In this document: piece after piece, positions 54,476 to 64,000 of the stretch
Position numbering within the stretch: position 1 is the stretch's first letter
Layout: the number at the start of each line of letters is the position of its first letter
Source: Ophiura sarsii
Lineage: Eukaryota; Echinodermata; Ophiuroidea; Amphilepidida; Ophiuridae
Length of the DNA: 64,000 nucleotides
Assembly: GCA_035610835.1 (NCBI GenBank)
Contig: CM069455.1
Location: 23,044,264-23,108,263 of the forward strand
Direction: 5' to 3'
Translations under genes and position numbers: made by a program
The notes under the pieces: model-generated
The model's input: only the letters and a program-made list of their open reading frames with translations
The model's database searches: none
What the model was told of the DNA's origin: nothing

Positions 54476-55912
54476 ATATAATATATTATTTGTATTAGTA
54501 TCCCGAGAGAATCAGATACAACGAATAAGGCTCCGGGAATAAGACCGGTATATAAGCCTATATAAAGACCTATGTTATATAATGGGTATATGATTCTAGA
54601 CCCAAATGTGATATTGTTATTCAATTTTATTATTATGCGAGGATTAAACATGGGATTACAAATGTTTAAGCTTATGTGCATAGTGTGGTTCAACTTAGAC
54701 CAAAAAGCATGTTTGGTTTAAGATTTTTACATTACTGTTAATCAATGCAATGGCTCTCAATTTTGGTTTTATAACCTGCCTTGCATGCAGTGCAATGCAG
54801 CTCATATAACAACAAATTATGCTAAAACTAAACATATTAAGCGAAAGTTTATAATGGCGCAGAGCTGTCATGTTTGATTTGCTCAAAACATATATATGTT
54901 GAAACTTTGAACAAACAGTGCAATGATGACGGAAAACCGCTATTGTATACAATAGTGTTGTATTGTTTGCATGTATGACCGTATAAACAAAGTCATAGTA
55001 TTCCATCCAATGCATATAACCACGCCCCATAAAAGGCATAAGTGTCAAATTGAATGCCTAAATAACCAGCGTAACAAATCGTAACCAACCATGAATTTAT
55101 ACCCCCCCCCCCCCCCCCCCACCCCATATTTCGATATTTTAGGCCAAGGCCCGTAACAAAATATATTTACGGATACATTTCAAATAGTTGTGAAATCCAA
55201 ACGAACAGTATTATATACTTTTAAGAGTAGATTTACCCAGTAAAATGTTCAAGCATATATAGTGGTGTTCGGCGTTCTGACTGTGTATACTACCGGACGA
55301 AACTATGGACGAAAAGGCAGGGTTGTGTAAGCTGGCCAATGGAAGATGCACTAGAAAAATCTATATTTCATTTTCAGAGTAAAAAATTATCACAATTATA
55401 TAATGTTGCGACATTATAAAACGACATTTCAGTTCGTCCCTGAAATGGTTTGGCTTCCGCCACTGAACACAATTTGAATATTTTGTAAATTCCAATCGGT
55501 AACATACATGTATAAGAATACATTATCTTTATGTAATAAAATTGGTGCGACATATATAATAGACCTACGTCAAAGCTTTGTATACTGTAGTCTTCGATTG
55601 CTTTGATAAAGGTCATTCATTGAAAATAAGACAAAAACGTCATAGTTATGTCAGGGGTTATGTCACCTCACCTCATGTGCGAATGGTTGTACTTTTTTCA
55701 GGTGAAACTGAACAGGTGAGCGTTCTTCTATGATCATGTTAAAATGACTACATTTTATCGGGACGTCAACTGCGTTATCTCTTAAACCTCAAAATGATAT
55801 AAAGGTCTGAACATTAATTTTATAAGGCCTAATTAATTAATATCAAAATTAAGACCAGTCCCATATATTGGGGCCTATAGACCTAATTCAATGGTAAATC
55901 GATGCAAGGTAC
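54476..55912. other. No recognised feature apart from a poly-C run
   Basis: A C-run lies at about 55102-55120. Minus-strand reading frames at 54427-55048 and 55374-55616 have no domain signature and no paired splice sites that I could support. Confidence 0.4.
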
Positions 55913-56161
55913 TACACTCAAAAAGTGTGTTTAGAAAGTGATAGCAAAGATGTGTTTAGAAAAGGTATGTTTAGCGTATTGACTGTTAGTGTTTAGAAAT
56001 TGAACACCAATGTTTATTGATTTGACACATGACGTTAGAAATTGAACATCAATGTTTATTGATTTGACACATGACGTTAGCCTCTGAACATGTTTACAAA
56101 GTGATAGCAAGAATGTGTTAAGAAAAGTGTTTACTCGCTAAACACAGGTTTTTAGAGTGTA
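55913..56161. mobile_element. TIR element with internal direct repeats
   Basis: TACACTCAAAAAGTGTGTTT at the left mirrors AGGTTTTTAGAGTGTA at the right. Inside, AATGTTTATTGATTTGACAC with ATGACGTTAG is repeated at about 56008 and 56049, and GTGATAGCAA(A)GA-TGTGTT occurs twice. Confidence 0.65.
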
Positions 56162-56189
56162 TTTGACACCTCCCTGGTATGATTTACTC

Positions 56190-56425
56190 TGATTCAATCA
56201 TCTTCCTCCGTTCGGTCCGCCATTTGGGTGGGGGGGAGGAGAGCCTCGAACTGGTACCACATTGAAGGGGACTATTCCATAACATAAATGTTACTAGTTC
56301 GACTCTTTGCACAATATGACTGGTAATGCAGTGACACATATTGTAAAATTATGCAACACTTTAATTCAATCTGATTCCAGCTCGAGGCTCTCATCGCAAA
56401 TATGGCGGATCCGTGCAAAGAGTGA
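56190..56425. repeat. Imperfect inverted repeat
   Basis: TCCGCCATTTGGG then GAGAGCCTCGAACTGG (about 56216-56255) is mirrored at about 56375-56415 as CCAGCTCGAGGCTCTCATCG then ATATGGCGGA. Possibly another foldback element; no boundaries were defined. Confidence 0.5.
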
Positions 56426-57149
56426 GTTTTGACACAACTGTGATAGTACTTAACGGTTAACCGTTATAAAATAACGGGTCCATAACGGGGTCCATTATAA
56501 CCTATCATGCCTATAATTATTACACCGGTTATTACACTTATTATTTGTCATTCAGTGAACACAAAAAAGGCATTACAAATTCAATTTCCGAAAAGAATCA
56601 TGTATGTACATCACAAATTGAAGTAGGTACAGTATACAGTTGTACTTGCTCTGTTGGGGTCCATTATCTCAATATTGAAGAAAATCTGACAAGTACGCCG
56701 CTCTGGTTGCTGATATTCAGAACAATGATTTTGAGTGTGAGTTGGTCGCCCTCGAAATTGGTAGCCGTGGTTACATATCCCCTCACAATCTTGCACGGCT
56801 GTTTGACTGTCCGATTTATAATTAAAATTATAGAATAAAAAAAGATAACACAGTGGCCCAGTTAGGATTTGACCTGATTTAGGTAGCGCTAATGAATACG
56901 AGTATACGGTGAAAATTTCACGAAAATTGTTCGAGCCATTTTTAAATTATCGGCATTTTCTACTTTACACACATTTTACATGTAACTCTATGGGAAATGT
57001 GGCCGATGAGGGCGCTATTATAGTAAATAATAATATGCAAAGCACTATTTCTCAGAAATGGACCAACAAAAATGTTCTGGAAATGTCTACAAAAGATGAC
57101 CAGTATATTCAGGTACTTGAATAAGTTAAAACCAGAACCGGGCCAGCAA

Positions 57150-57590
57150 GTTACGGTGTTCTCAGAATAAAACGGACAAATTATGTGGGATCAAACAGCC
57201 GTGCTTGGTATACTTAAATATATACTCAAACTGTGCAATAGCCCCACTACTTTTAAAATATTCCGGGACAACATACCAAACTATCTATTCTCTCATCTTT
57301 CTCAATTTTCCATGCTCACAAGGAACCCACATGGGACAATTATCCAACTCTCAACGTGCAATCATAATGGTTTACTGCAGGGCAGGTCCCTTTTATATGA
57401 ATATCTATTTTAATGTTTTAACATGTCTGTTTTGTTGTCATGTTGTGTTGTGTTTAGTTTGTCGCCATTATCCCTGCGTTGGTCCACCTAAATGGAGAAC
57501 TGATCTGGGAATTACATGTTTTCCTTTATTGTTTATCAATTCTGTATGTGTAACTTTTATGATGCTAATAAAGTGATGTGAAATAAAATA
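57150..57590 (+). repeat. Possible retrotransposon 3' region
   Basis: A plus-strand stretch ends in GATGCTAATAAAGTGATGTG and GAAATAAAATAACTC, resembling the AATAAA-rich 3' end of non-LTR elements or a 3' UTR. The reading frame at 57205-57576 shows no reverse transcriptase motif. Weak call. Confidence 0.25.
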
Positions 57591-59119
57591 ACTCAAAAGA
57601 TCTTTTCAAATTCAATTCAAGGACTGCTGTTAATCCAGGGGATCAGCTATATTATCGGATATCACGACACCAAAAAATCGTGTGAAGGAGATGAGCGTTT
57701 TTTGACTAGACGGTATATCATTAAAGAGATAGTCTCGAGGTCATCTGACCTTTTTTTTAAAACCGAACACGCATCCCAATAGGTGGGAGGAGCGATTGCA
57801 CGGAGGGTCATTATGCAATACCAATCACTTTATATGTATATGGTCACGCGTTATGAACTCGCCTCCCAATAGGGTGGTGCTGTTACATTTTTTAGCTTCA
57901 TGCTGTTATTTTCCTCAAATATTTTTAAAACCACAAAAGCTATCTCAACAAATTTGTTATCATTTAAAAGCCCTAATAACAAGCTATCTGCCTGCCAAAT
58001 GGCATTGGTATAGGGGACCAGATCAGCAAATAGGGGGACCAGGGGTGGTGCTGGAAGGGGTGCCGCCCGTACAAACTCAATGGGGATAATCCCGTGCTTT
58101 GTTCTTTTAACAATAACTAGAGTCATCCCCTAATGTTACTAACACCATTGTGGTCCCATTTCCAAGGATATTTAGTAGTCTTTAAGTATGTGGTTCAACA
58201 GACTTTTCAAATATTTGTAACAACTAATTAATTATGGATAAGACCATGATCACCAGCTTTCTTCCTATTCGCTACACAGTCAACATGAATAATCAGCCTC
58301 AATTTACCGGATTTATAAAAACGACTAACAGAAAAAGTTTTCAACCTATGATAGCAAAAGTATACATTTTTGGAAAGCTTGTAACCAGAGGAATTCAGAA
58401 ATGCAGTATATATTAGGGAAAGGTTCTTCCTTAAACAAATATTTCTGAAAATTCTAAAAATATATAAAATAAAAATTGGAGATATTCACTAGCCGGTATA
58501 ATTACCCATACCGACAAGGCCGTAACTCAACTTTTGGGGGTAAAAAATATATGGATCTCAAATTAAAAATTAAAAAACTAATAATTTCCCGAACATTTCC
58601 GATCATACCATTTTAGTTCTTGGTCGGACTATAATTTTAATGGCATATTTGGTTTCCTCGTGCAATTTACCTTCAGAAAATGTATACTTTTACTACCTCA
58701 GAGGGGTATACAAGCAAATATAAATATGTAAAGTTTAAATCATGTCGCGAGAGCCAAAATCCGTGTGTAACACGAAAGGAGGCGAGCTTGAAACACATGC
58801 CCATATATAGATCAGTTTAACAGGCGATTGGTATTGTTTGGTATATTGTATCACGTGCATTCTTCTGGAGGAGGATTTGAAATATACTAATGACCATCCG
58901 TCTGTGCAATCGCCCTATACAACCTAATCATGGATTCCGATCACGTATCTGCTGTTTGAATGACTGTAGAAAAATCAACACCATTCTAGATTTAATAATA
59001 AGAATGTCACCCAAGTCATAATATGGGCAATTAACATGTTAATACGAAATATCGAAAAGGTATTTATAACCGTATCACGATGTGCTTGGTGGCCATGGTA
59101 TACAATTGGCATGCTATCT
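57591..59119. other. No recognised feature
   Basis: Short reading frames at 57796-58126 on both strands lack any domain. Nothing else was recognised. Confidence 0.4.
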
Positions 59120-59462
59120 CAGTGGCGTACCCAGAGGGGACAGGCCCCCCTGGAATAAGCCCGTCGGTAAATTCGAGCCTCTGTCGGTAGATTTGCGTAT
59201 TTGACCATGTGGTTTTTTTTGGCCGGTTTTTTTTGCCGGTTTTGTGGACGACCTTTCGCTACTATGCCCCCCCCCTCCCCCCCCCCCCCCCCCCCCCCCC
59301 CTCCCCCACTTATCAAGATTTCAGCTGCTGACGGGGAAACAAATTAGGCATGTACGATTTTTGGTGGGGAGTCTGTAAACAAAATTGTCGGTAAATCATG
59401 CCTTTCGTCGGTACAACTATGGTCGGGCGCCCCCTGTTTCCAAAAGCTGGGAACGCCACTGT
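59120..59462. mobile_element. hAT-like MITE
   Basis: CAGTGGCGTACCCAG at the left mirrors CTGGGAACGCCACTG at the right. GCTATCT occurs just outside both ends, offset by a base or two, a plausible decayed 8-bp duplication. The core contains a C-run at about 59268-59300. Confidence 0.65.
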
Positions 59463-59624
59463 AGCTATCTTCTGAAGATAGCATTCATCTTGCACATTGT
59501 CCACTCGTACCAGTTTTTTAAACAAAACGCGCAAATAACAAATTTACGTATGGCGACACGCCTTTTCAAATGACTATATCTCCAAAACAGATATTCAGAA
59601 TTCTATAAGATTTGGCATCATGGA

Positions 59625-59870
59625 ATGCCCCTTTAATGCCCCTTTAATGCCTCTTTAATGCCCCTTAATGCCCATTTGATGACCCCCTTAATCATGTAAT
59701 GCCCCTTTAATGCCCTTTTAATGACCCCTAATTCGTGGAATGGTCCTTAAATTCACATGTAATGCCCCTTTAATTTAATGACCCCCTAAATCATGTAATT
59801 CCCCTTTAATGCCCTTTTAATGACCCCTTAAATCATGAAATGCTTTTTTAATGCCCATGTTATGCCAATT
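59625..59870. repeat. Minisatellite of AATGCCCCTTT units
   Basis: Degenerate units of about 11-13 bases (AATGCCCCTTT, AATGACCCC) with interspersed TAAATCATG, repeated some 18 times. It lies next to the scaffold gap. Confidence 0.85.
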
Positions 59871-59989
59871 GAATGATTGGGAATTATGCCAATTTCATGT
59901 AATGCACCTTTACTGCATCTTACATCGATAAATTCATCGATATATGACGCAGTAACTTATATCGATCAATTCATCGATACTGATGAAAT

Positions 59990-60089
59990 NNNNNNNNNNN
60001 NNNNNNNNNNNNNNNNNNNNNNNNNNNNNNNNNNNNNNNNNNNNNNNNNNNNNNNNNNNNNNNNNNNNNNNNNNNNNNNNNNNNNNNNN
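59990..60089. other. Assembly gap, 100 N
   Basis: Exactly 100 undetermined bases, the conventional placeholder for a gap of unknown size. The left flank has an inverted AT(C)GATAAATTCATCGATAT motif. Order and distance across this point are not guaranteed. Confidence 0.98.
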
Positions 60090-61379
60090 CTACAGTGTAT
60101 TGTAATGAGTCCCAAATTTGAAAGTCGATTATCTCAAAATAGCATTTCTTGAGTTACGGCCTTCTGGCGCTCAACCCTCGATGTGGTGTTGGGCTCTTTA
60201 AATCTTTGAGGCATGTACAGTTGTGGAAATCTCCAGGTCTGGGACGTTCGCGTTTTATTTAGGCGGAGGGTAGGGGAGGGTATAGGAGGGGGTGGGGGAG
60301 GGGGATAATTCAAAACGTCTTTACTGTGAGAAGTCCTCAATCCAAATTATAACCCTGATGTCAGTCCCAAAATTCCCATGTTACAATTTCAAAAGACATT
60401 CATCGTAATGTAAATCTATTTAGGTTAATAGGTTTAGGTCCTGTCCCTCTCATGTTCCCCCCAACTGAAGACCCTATTACGCCACTGCTTCCGTATGCAT
60501 ACAGTTAGGGTTATACCGATTAGATTTAGGATTTGGATTAATGTAGAGTTTAGGGTTGGGATTGAAATTTTGGTTATTAAATTGGGTTAGCATTTAGGAT
60601 CAGGTCACAGGTCACTAATAGGTATATCAAATAAGGTGGAGCCGTTTCAAAAAATCCTTAAAATCGTGATACGTGTCTCTATTTTAAATAGAAGTTGTCA
60701 AAAAATCATAACATTTTTGGTATCATATTAAAGACAATTAATCCAGCTACCGAATAAAAAAAGATTAAAGCCACATGTCTAGCAACAGTGAAGTTATCAA
60801 TCTAAACGTCGAGTGAGTCAAAGGTGGAGCCGGTGGGTGAGGCGCCCATAGGTTTCTACACGAAATAGCGGAAAACTAGAACTTTTGAAATTGATGCCAT
60901 TTTAAAAGTATACATAGAAAAGTTTTGAAACTTCTCATATGTGTTAATAACATGTGCCTGCTACTATTAATAATAATATTGAATTGTTATCTAGACATTC
61001 TCTACTAGAATATGATGTTTAATTCAGGGAGTGTTTTAATGTAAAAAATACACAGTTTTATTCATTTTATTGATTAAACAATGACCAAATCGCAGTCTCT
61101 CTATTTCATTTGTGTGACTCTTCGGTCCTTTTCTACCCTGGGTAGTAAAACATTTAACTAAAAAAGCCAGAAGCCTTTCTTCACAGAATTGGTCATAGAT
61201 TTATGAAAAATTTGCTATTTAGACCTATTTTGGACCACCCTGTATTCAAAATAAAAGGAACTTTAATGATATTCATGTAGTTCATTTTGATAACCATTTT
61301 CCTTAAAATGAAATAGTCCATGCTAACTAACTTTCTTTTTACTGTTGTGGTTTTAAATCAATGAGTTGTTGTATATTTT
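60090..61379. other. No recognised gene
   Basis: A G-rich GGGAGGG run lies at 60260-60305. GAAGACCCTATTACGCCACTG near 60466 looks like one end of a hAT-type MITE. The rest is unassigned. Confidence 0.4.
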
Positions 61380-61477
61380 CCTGCTCATGTTTTATAGTGT
61401 ACTTTTTATTGTACAGCGCTTAGAAACAGTGTTGATAGCGCTTTATAAATGTAATTATGTTATGTTATGTTATGTTT
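61380..61477 (+). repeat. CR1/L2-type LINE 3' tail with (TTATG)n
   Basis: TTGTACAGCGCTTAGAAACA, then GATAGCGCTTTATAAATGTA and a TTATG microsatellite. The GCGCT-TATAAAT-microsatellite ending is characteristic of CR1/L2-like non-LTR elements in many invertebrates. No coding part was identified. Confidence 0.6.
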
Positions 61478-62670
61478 AAATTTCATAGAATATTATATAC
61501 AAACCTTCATTTTATGCATTATTTCATCATCATTTTAGACACCCTGTACTTTTCCTGTGTACATTTTGGGCAGGTGATTCTTAGCAAATTTGGTAGCACC
61601 TTCTGCGGTTGTTCTGATTTTGGTGACTATCTTCAGCTAAACCCTAATTGTACAAACTATCAAAATATTTTGTGAGGAGCAAAAAACGATCAACTTTTTT
61701 ATGTTCCACCCTGTAAAAATGTTACACACCCTGTATAATTTGATTCTTTTTTGCAAAAATGAAAAACCTTGAATCATAAGCTTTCCAACAATATATAGTT
61801 TGTGGGTCATTAAGTATGTAAAACTTAAGTTTTGTCCCGTTTAATCAGAATTGGTGCATTTCTCAACATTATTAGTAGTGACACATTTTTTTGGACCAGT
61901 TTGTGACTTCTGACCATCAGGTCTAAGGGAAGTTTAGAGTTATTATGCTTTAGTTTTAGTCATTGGGCCAAGTGGTTTGTGGTGACATGTGTAGGGCAAA
62001 CTGGGCTAGAATAGTACCAATTTGATCCTTAAAAGTTAAAATGGTACTAACAGATGTTCAAGGAAGTTTTTGATTTGATTTTTTTGAATTTTGTGAGTGT
62101 TGTAAATCCTGTAATTATTGAACTATTAATCAAATGCATATTAAAAGTATACATTTTTGGAAAGGAAATGGATCAGAGAATCCAAATTTGGCATCAATTT
62201 TGACCAAAAATGTTGAGTTTCTGAGAAAATAGACCATTTTCCGAAGCTATTTCTAACAAATATTGCTTAGTCTGGCGTCGTTCACTCTGTATAAATTAGA
62301 TCCAGACATGTGAAGATCACTGATAATAAAAACGTTGACGCATTTAAATGGTTTCTATACGAATTAAAATGGAGAATTAGTATCTTGAGACACAGTGAAA
62401 ATATGTGGCATAAGATTGGCAAAAGCCTACATAGCACAGAGTAAATAGTAGGTTTTGATATTCTTCTTGTAAAACACATGTACATGACAGCCCATATTAT
62501 ATATTGCTTTGTTTGTCAACTCAACTGCGAAGGTCATGTGCCATTGATGATCATCAGCCATCTATCTTCATGCAAATGGTAATTGTTGGTACATGCTGTT
62601 CGCTGGTAGAGTCATGTTTTTCATATTTGTAACTTATTGATACCAGTATCGTTTGATATATTGTTATTAT
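61478..62670. other. Dispersed-repeat-like sequence
   Basis: ACACCCTGTA/ACCACCCTGTA motifs near 61240, 61540, 61705 and 61728 and the AAATAGACCATTTTCCGAAG motif near 62226 (mirrored near 47795) suggest pieces of one or more repeats. No gene is seen. Confidence 0.4.
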
Positions 62671-62921
62671 GTTATACACACAGAAAACACTATGTAAAAA
62701 AAATACACAAATTATGTAAAAAATACACAAATTATGTAAAAAATACACAATCTGTGTAAAAATAGAACTCCATAATACTATGTAGACAGTTGTGTTAAGC
62801 TTTTGCATAGGAATTTACACAAGCTTGGGTATATATTACATGTTTTATGTAAATTCTTACATAATAATTATGGAGTTCTATATTTACATAATTTTTTACA
62901 TAGTGTTTTCTGTGTGTATAA
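62671..62921. mobile_element. Foldback MITE of about 250 bp
   Basis: TATACACACAGAAAACACTA at the left mirrors TAGTGTTTTCTGTGTGTATA at the right; TAGAACTCCATAAT is also mirrored further in. A 20-base AAATACACAAATTATGTAAA unit is repeated three times in the left arm. TA lies at both edges. Confidence 0.8.
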
Positions 62922-63057
62922 CTGTGTATAGAATATAAATGAATGAAAAATAAAATGAATAATAAAAAAAGAAGAAAAAAAGAAGAAAAAAAAGTGGTTA
63001 ATGTCGATATATTGAAATATTTATAAAATATGCAGTCGACAATAAATATATCCCAAA

Positions 63058-63255
63058 CAGTGGCGTAACTAGGGTCTACAATTGGGGTGGGGGGGGGGGG
63101 GGGGGTTGTGAGGATACAGACCAGTGATCAGTGGGGCATAACCGACTATTTTTTGTATATATACATATATATATAGAGTTTAACATTTCATTTTTTTATT
63201 TGGGGGTGGGAGGGGGGTGGGGGGGGGGGGGGGGGGGGCTCTAGTTACGCCACTA
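63058..63255. mobile_element. hAT-like MITE with 8-bp duplication
   Basis: CAGTGGCGTAACTAG at the left mirrors CTAGTTACGCCACTA at the right. ATCCCAAA (63050-63057) and ATCCAAAA (63256-63263) match at 7 of 8. The core is two poly-G tracts around a short AT-rich spacer. Confidence 0.75.
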
Positions 63256-63615
63256 ATCCAAAACAAGTGTTCAACATAAATCATTCATAATCAAAATGTG
63301 AAACGAAATGTTAATGATTATTTCTCTTGAGGATAGAGCCGGGGATATAGCATCACCTTTTACGGATTAGGTTTTTTGTGCGGAGTCTTCTAACATGCAT
63401 GACATGGGATGATGACCCCTATAGTCGATATGGATTGACAAAAAATCCTTTGGATTTCAAAACCCAATTTAGCGAATAAGAATAGTCTATAAATAAATGA
63501 ACTTTTACTGAGTGCTATCATGGCCTGACATGCACAAGTGATCGATTATAAATCGAATTACAAATCAATTGATTCCAGCTAACACACGTGGTCGTCGGAT
63601 AATGATACAACCGGA

Positions 63616-63865
63616 AGGGGAAGGAAGTGGAGGGTGAAGGGGGAAGGGAAGGGAGGAGGAGGGAATGAAGGGGATGGGGAAGTGGGAAGGGAGGGTAAAG
63701 GGACTGGGAAGGGAAAGGGGACGGGGAAGGAGCGGGAAGGGGGAAAGGGGACGGGGAAAGGAGGGGGAAGGGGGAAAGGAGAGGGAGGGGAGGGGAAGGG
63801 GAGTGGGAAAGGGGGAAGGGGGGGAATGAAAGAGGGGAAGAAGTGGGGAAGGAGAGAGGTGTTGG
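63616..63865. repeat. Purine-rich (GGGGAAGG)n tract
   Basis: Almost pure G/A over 250 bases on the plus strand. Reading frames in it (Gly/Lys/Glu-rich, or Pro/Phe/Ser-rich on the other strand) are artefacts. Confidence 0.9.
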
Positions 63866-64000
63866 AGTGCGAATACTTATTGTTTTGATAATTGAAGTGT
63901 TTTATCCTGGTTTTCAAAAGTAATAGCTATACGAGCGAACCTTTTTAGTATTTTGTTGGGCTAAAGAATTGATTCTAAGGAAGATACCGACATTGTGAGC

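Noticed and set aside
57851..58126. Minus-strand 91-codon frame as an upstream exon
   Set aside because: No cysteine pattern, no extracellular domain motif and no phase-1 splice pair could be found.
63579..63917. Pro/Phe/Ser-rich and Gly/Lys/Glu-rich reading frames
   Set aside because: Artefacts of a purine-rich simple repeat.

Overview
This window is invertebrate nuclear DNA: AT-rich, intron-dominated and crowded with small transposons, with one scaffold gap of 100 N at 59990-60089. The only protein gene I can support lies on the minus strand. It is a very large multi-exon gene for a secreted, extracellular-matrix or hyalin-like protein made mainly of HYR (hyalin repeat) domains. HYR arrays joined to CUB and EGF modules are typical of echinoderms and other invertebrate deuterostomes, so an echinoderm is my best guess. 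The species cannot be fixed from the sequence alone.

Gene layout in transcription order (right to left): an EGF-like exon (48947-49075), a CUB exon (45020-45397), then 24 intact HYR exons from 44154 down to 427. Every exon is symmetric (phase 1-1), encodes one module and has consensus-type splice sites. Together the 26 exons give 6750 coding bases, or 2250 codons. Neither the start (signal peptide, promoter) nor the end of the gene is in the window: HYR exons probably continue beyond position 1, and the upstream 5' end is not recognisable in the 15 kb right of 49075.

The array has three zones. Zone 1 (about 1-8.5 kb) holds nine nearly identical 83-codon HYR exons, spaced about 0.7-1.4 kb apart, that spread as exon-plus-intron units; two of these are a very recent 746/747-bp tandem copy. 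Zone 2 (9.9-17.2 kb) holds three divergent exons separated by introns loaded with MITEs. Zone 3 (19-42 kb) is built from a repeated block of about 4.3-4.8 kb carrying one 82-codon 'beta' HYR exon and one 87-codon 'alpha' HYR exon, present four times, plus extra beta copies and a broken one. A 27-bp-type minisatellite has expanded in the beta introns. The exon nearest the CUB exon (43915-44154) is the shortest, at 80 codons.

Because the zone 3 introns are paralogous, several transposon insertions can be read against their own empty sites inside the same window. They show TA, TTA or 5-bp target duplications. One inserted element carries a tRNA-Asn(GTT)-like gene. One PIF/Harbinger-like element is followed by four 28-bp repeats, each made of target flank plus element end. 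Elsewhere there are hAT-like MITEs with 8-bp duplications, a Tc1/mariner transposase remnant, tRNA-derived SINE-like repeats, a LINE-type 3' tail and several foldback elements. The right-hand 15 kb (49.1-64 kb) has no exon I can support and is repeat-rich.
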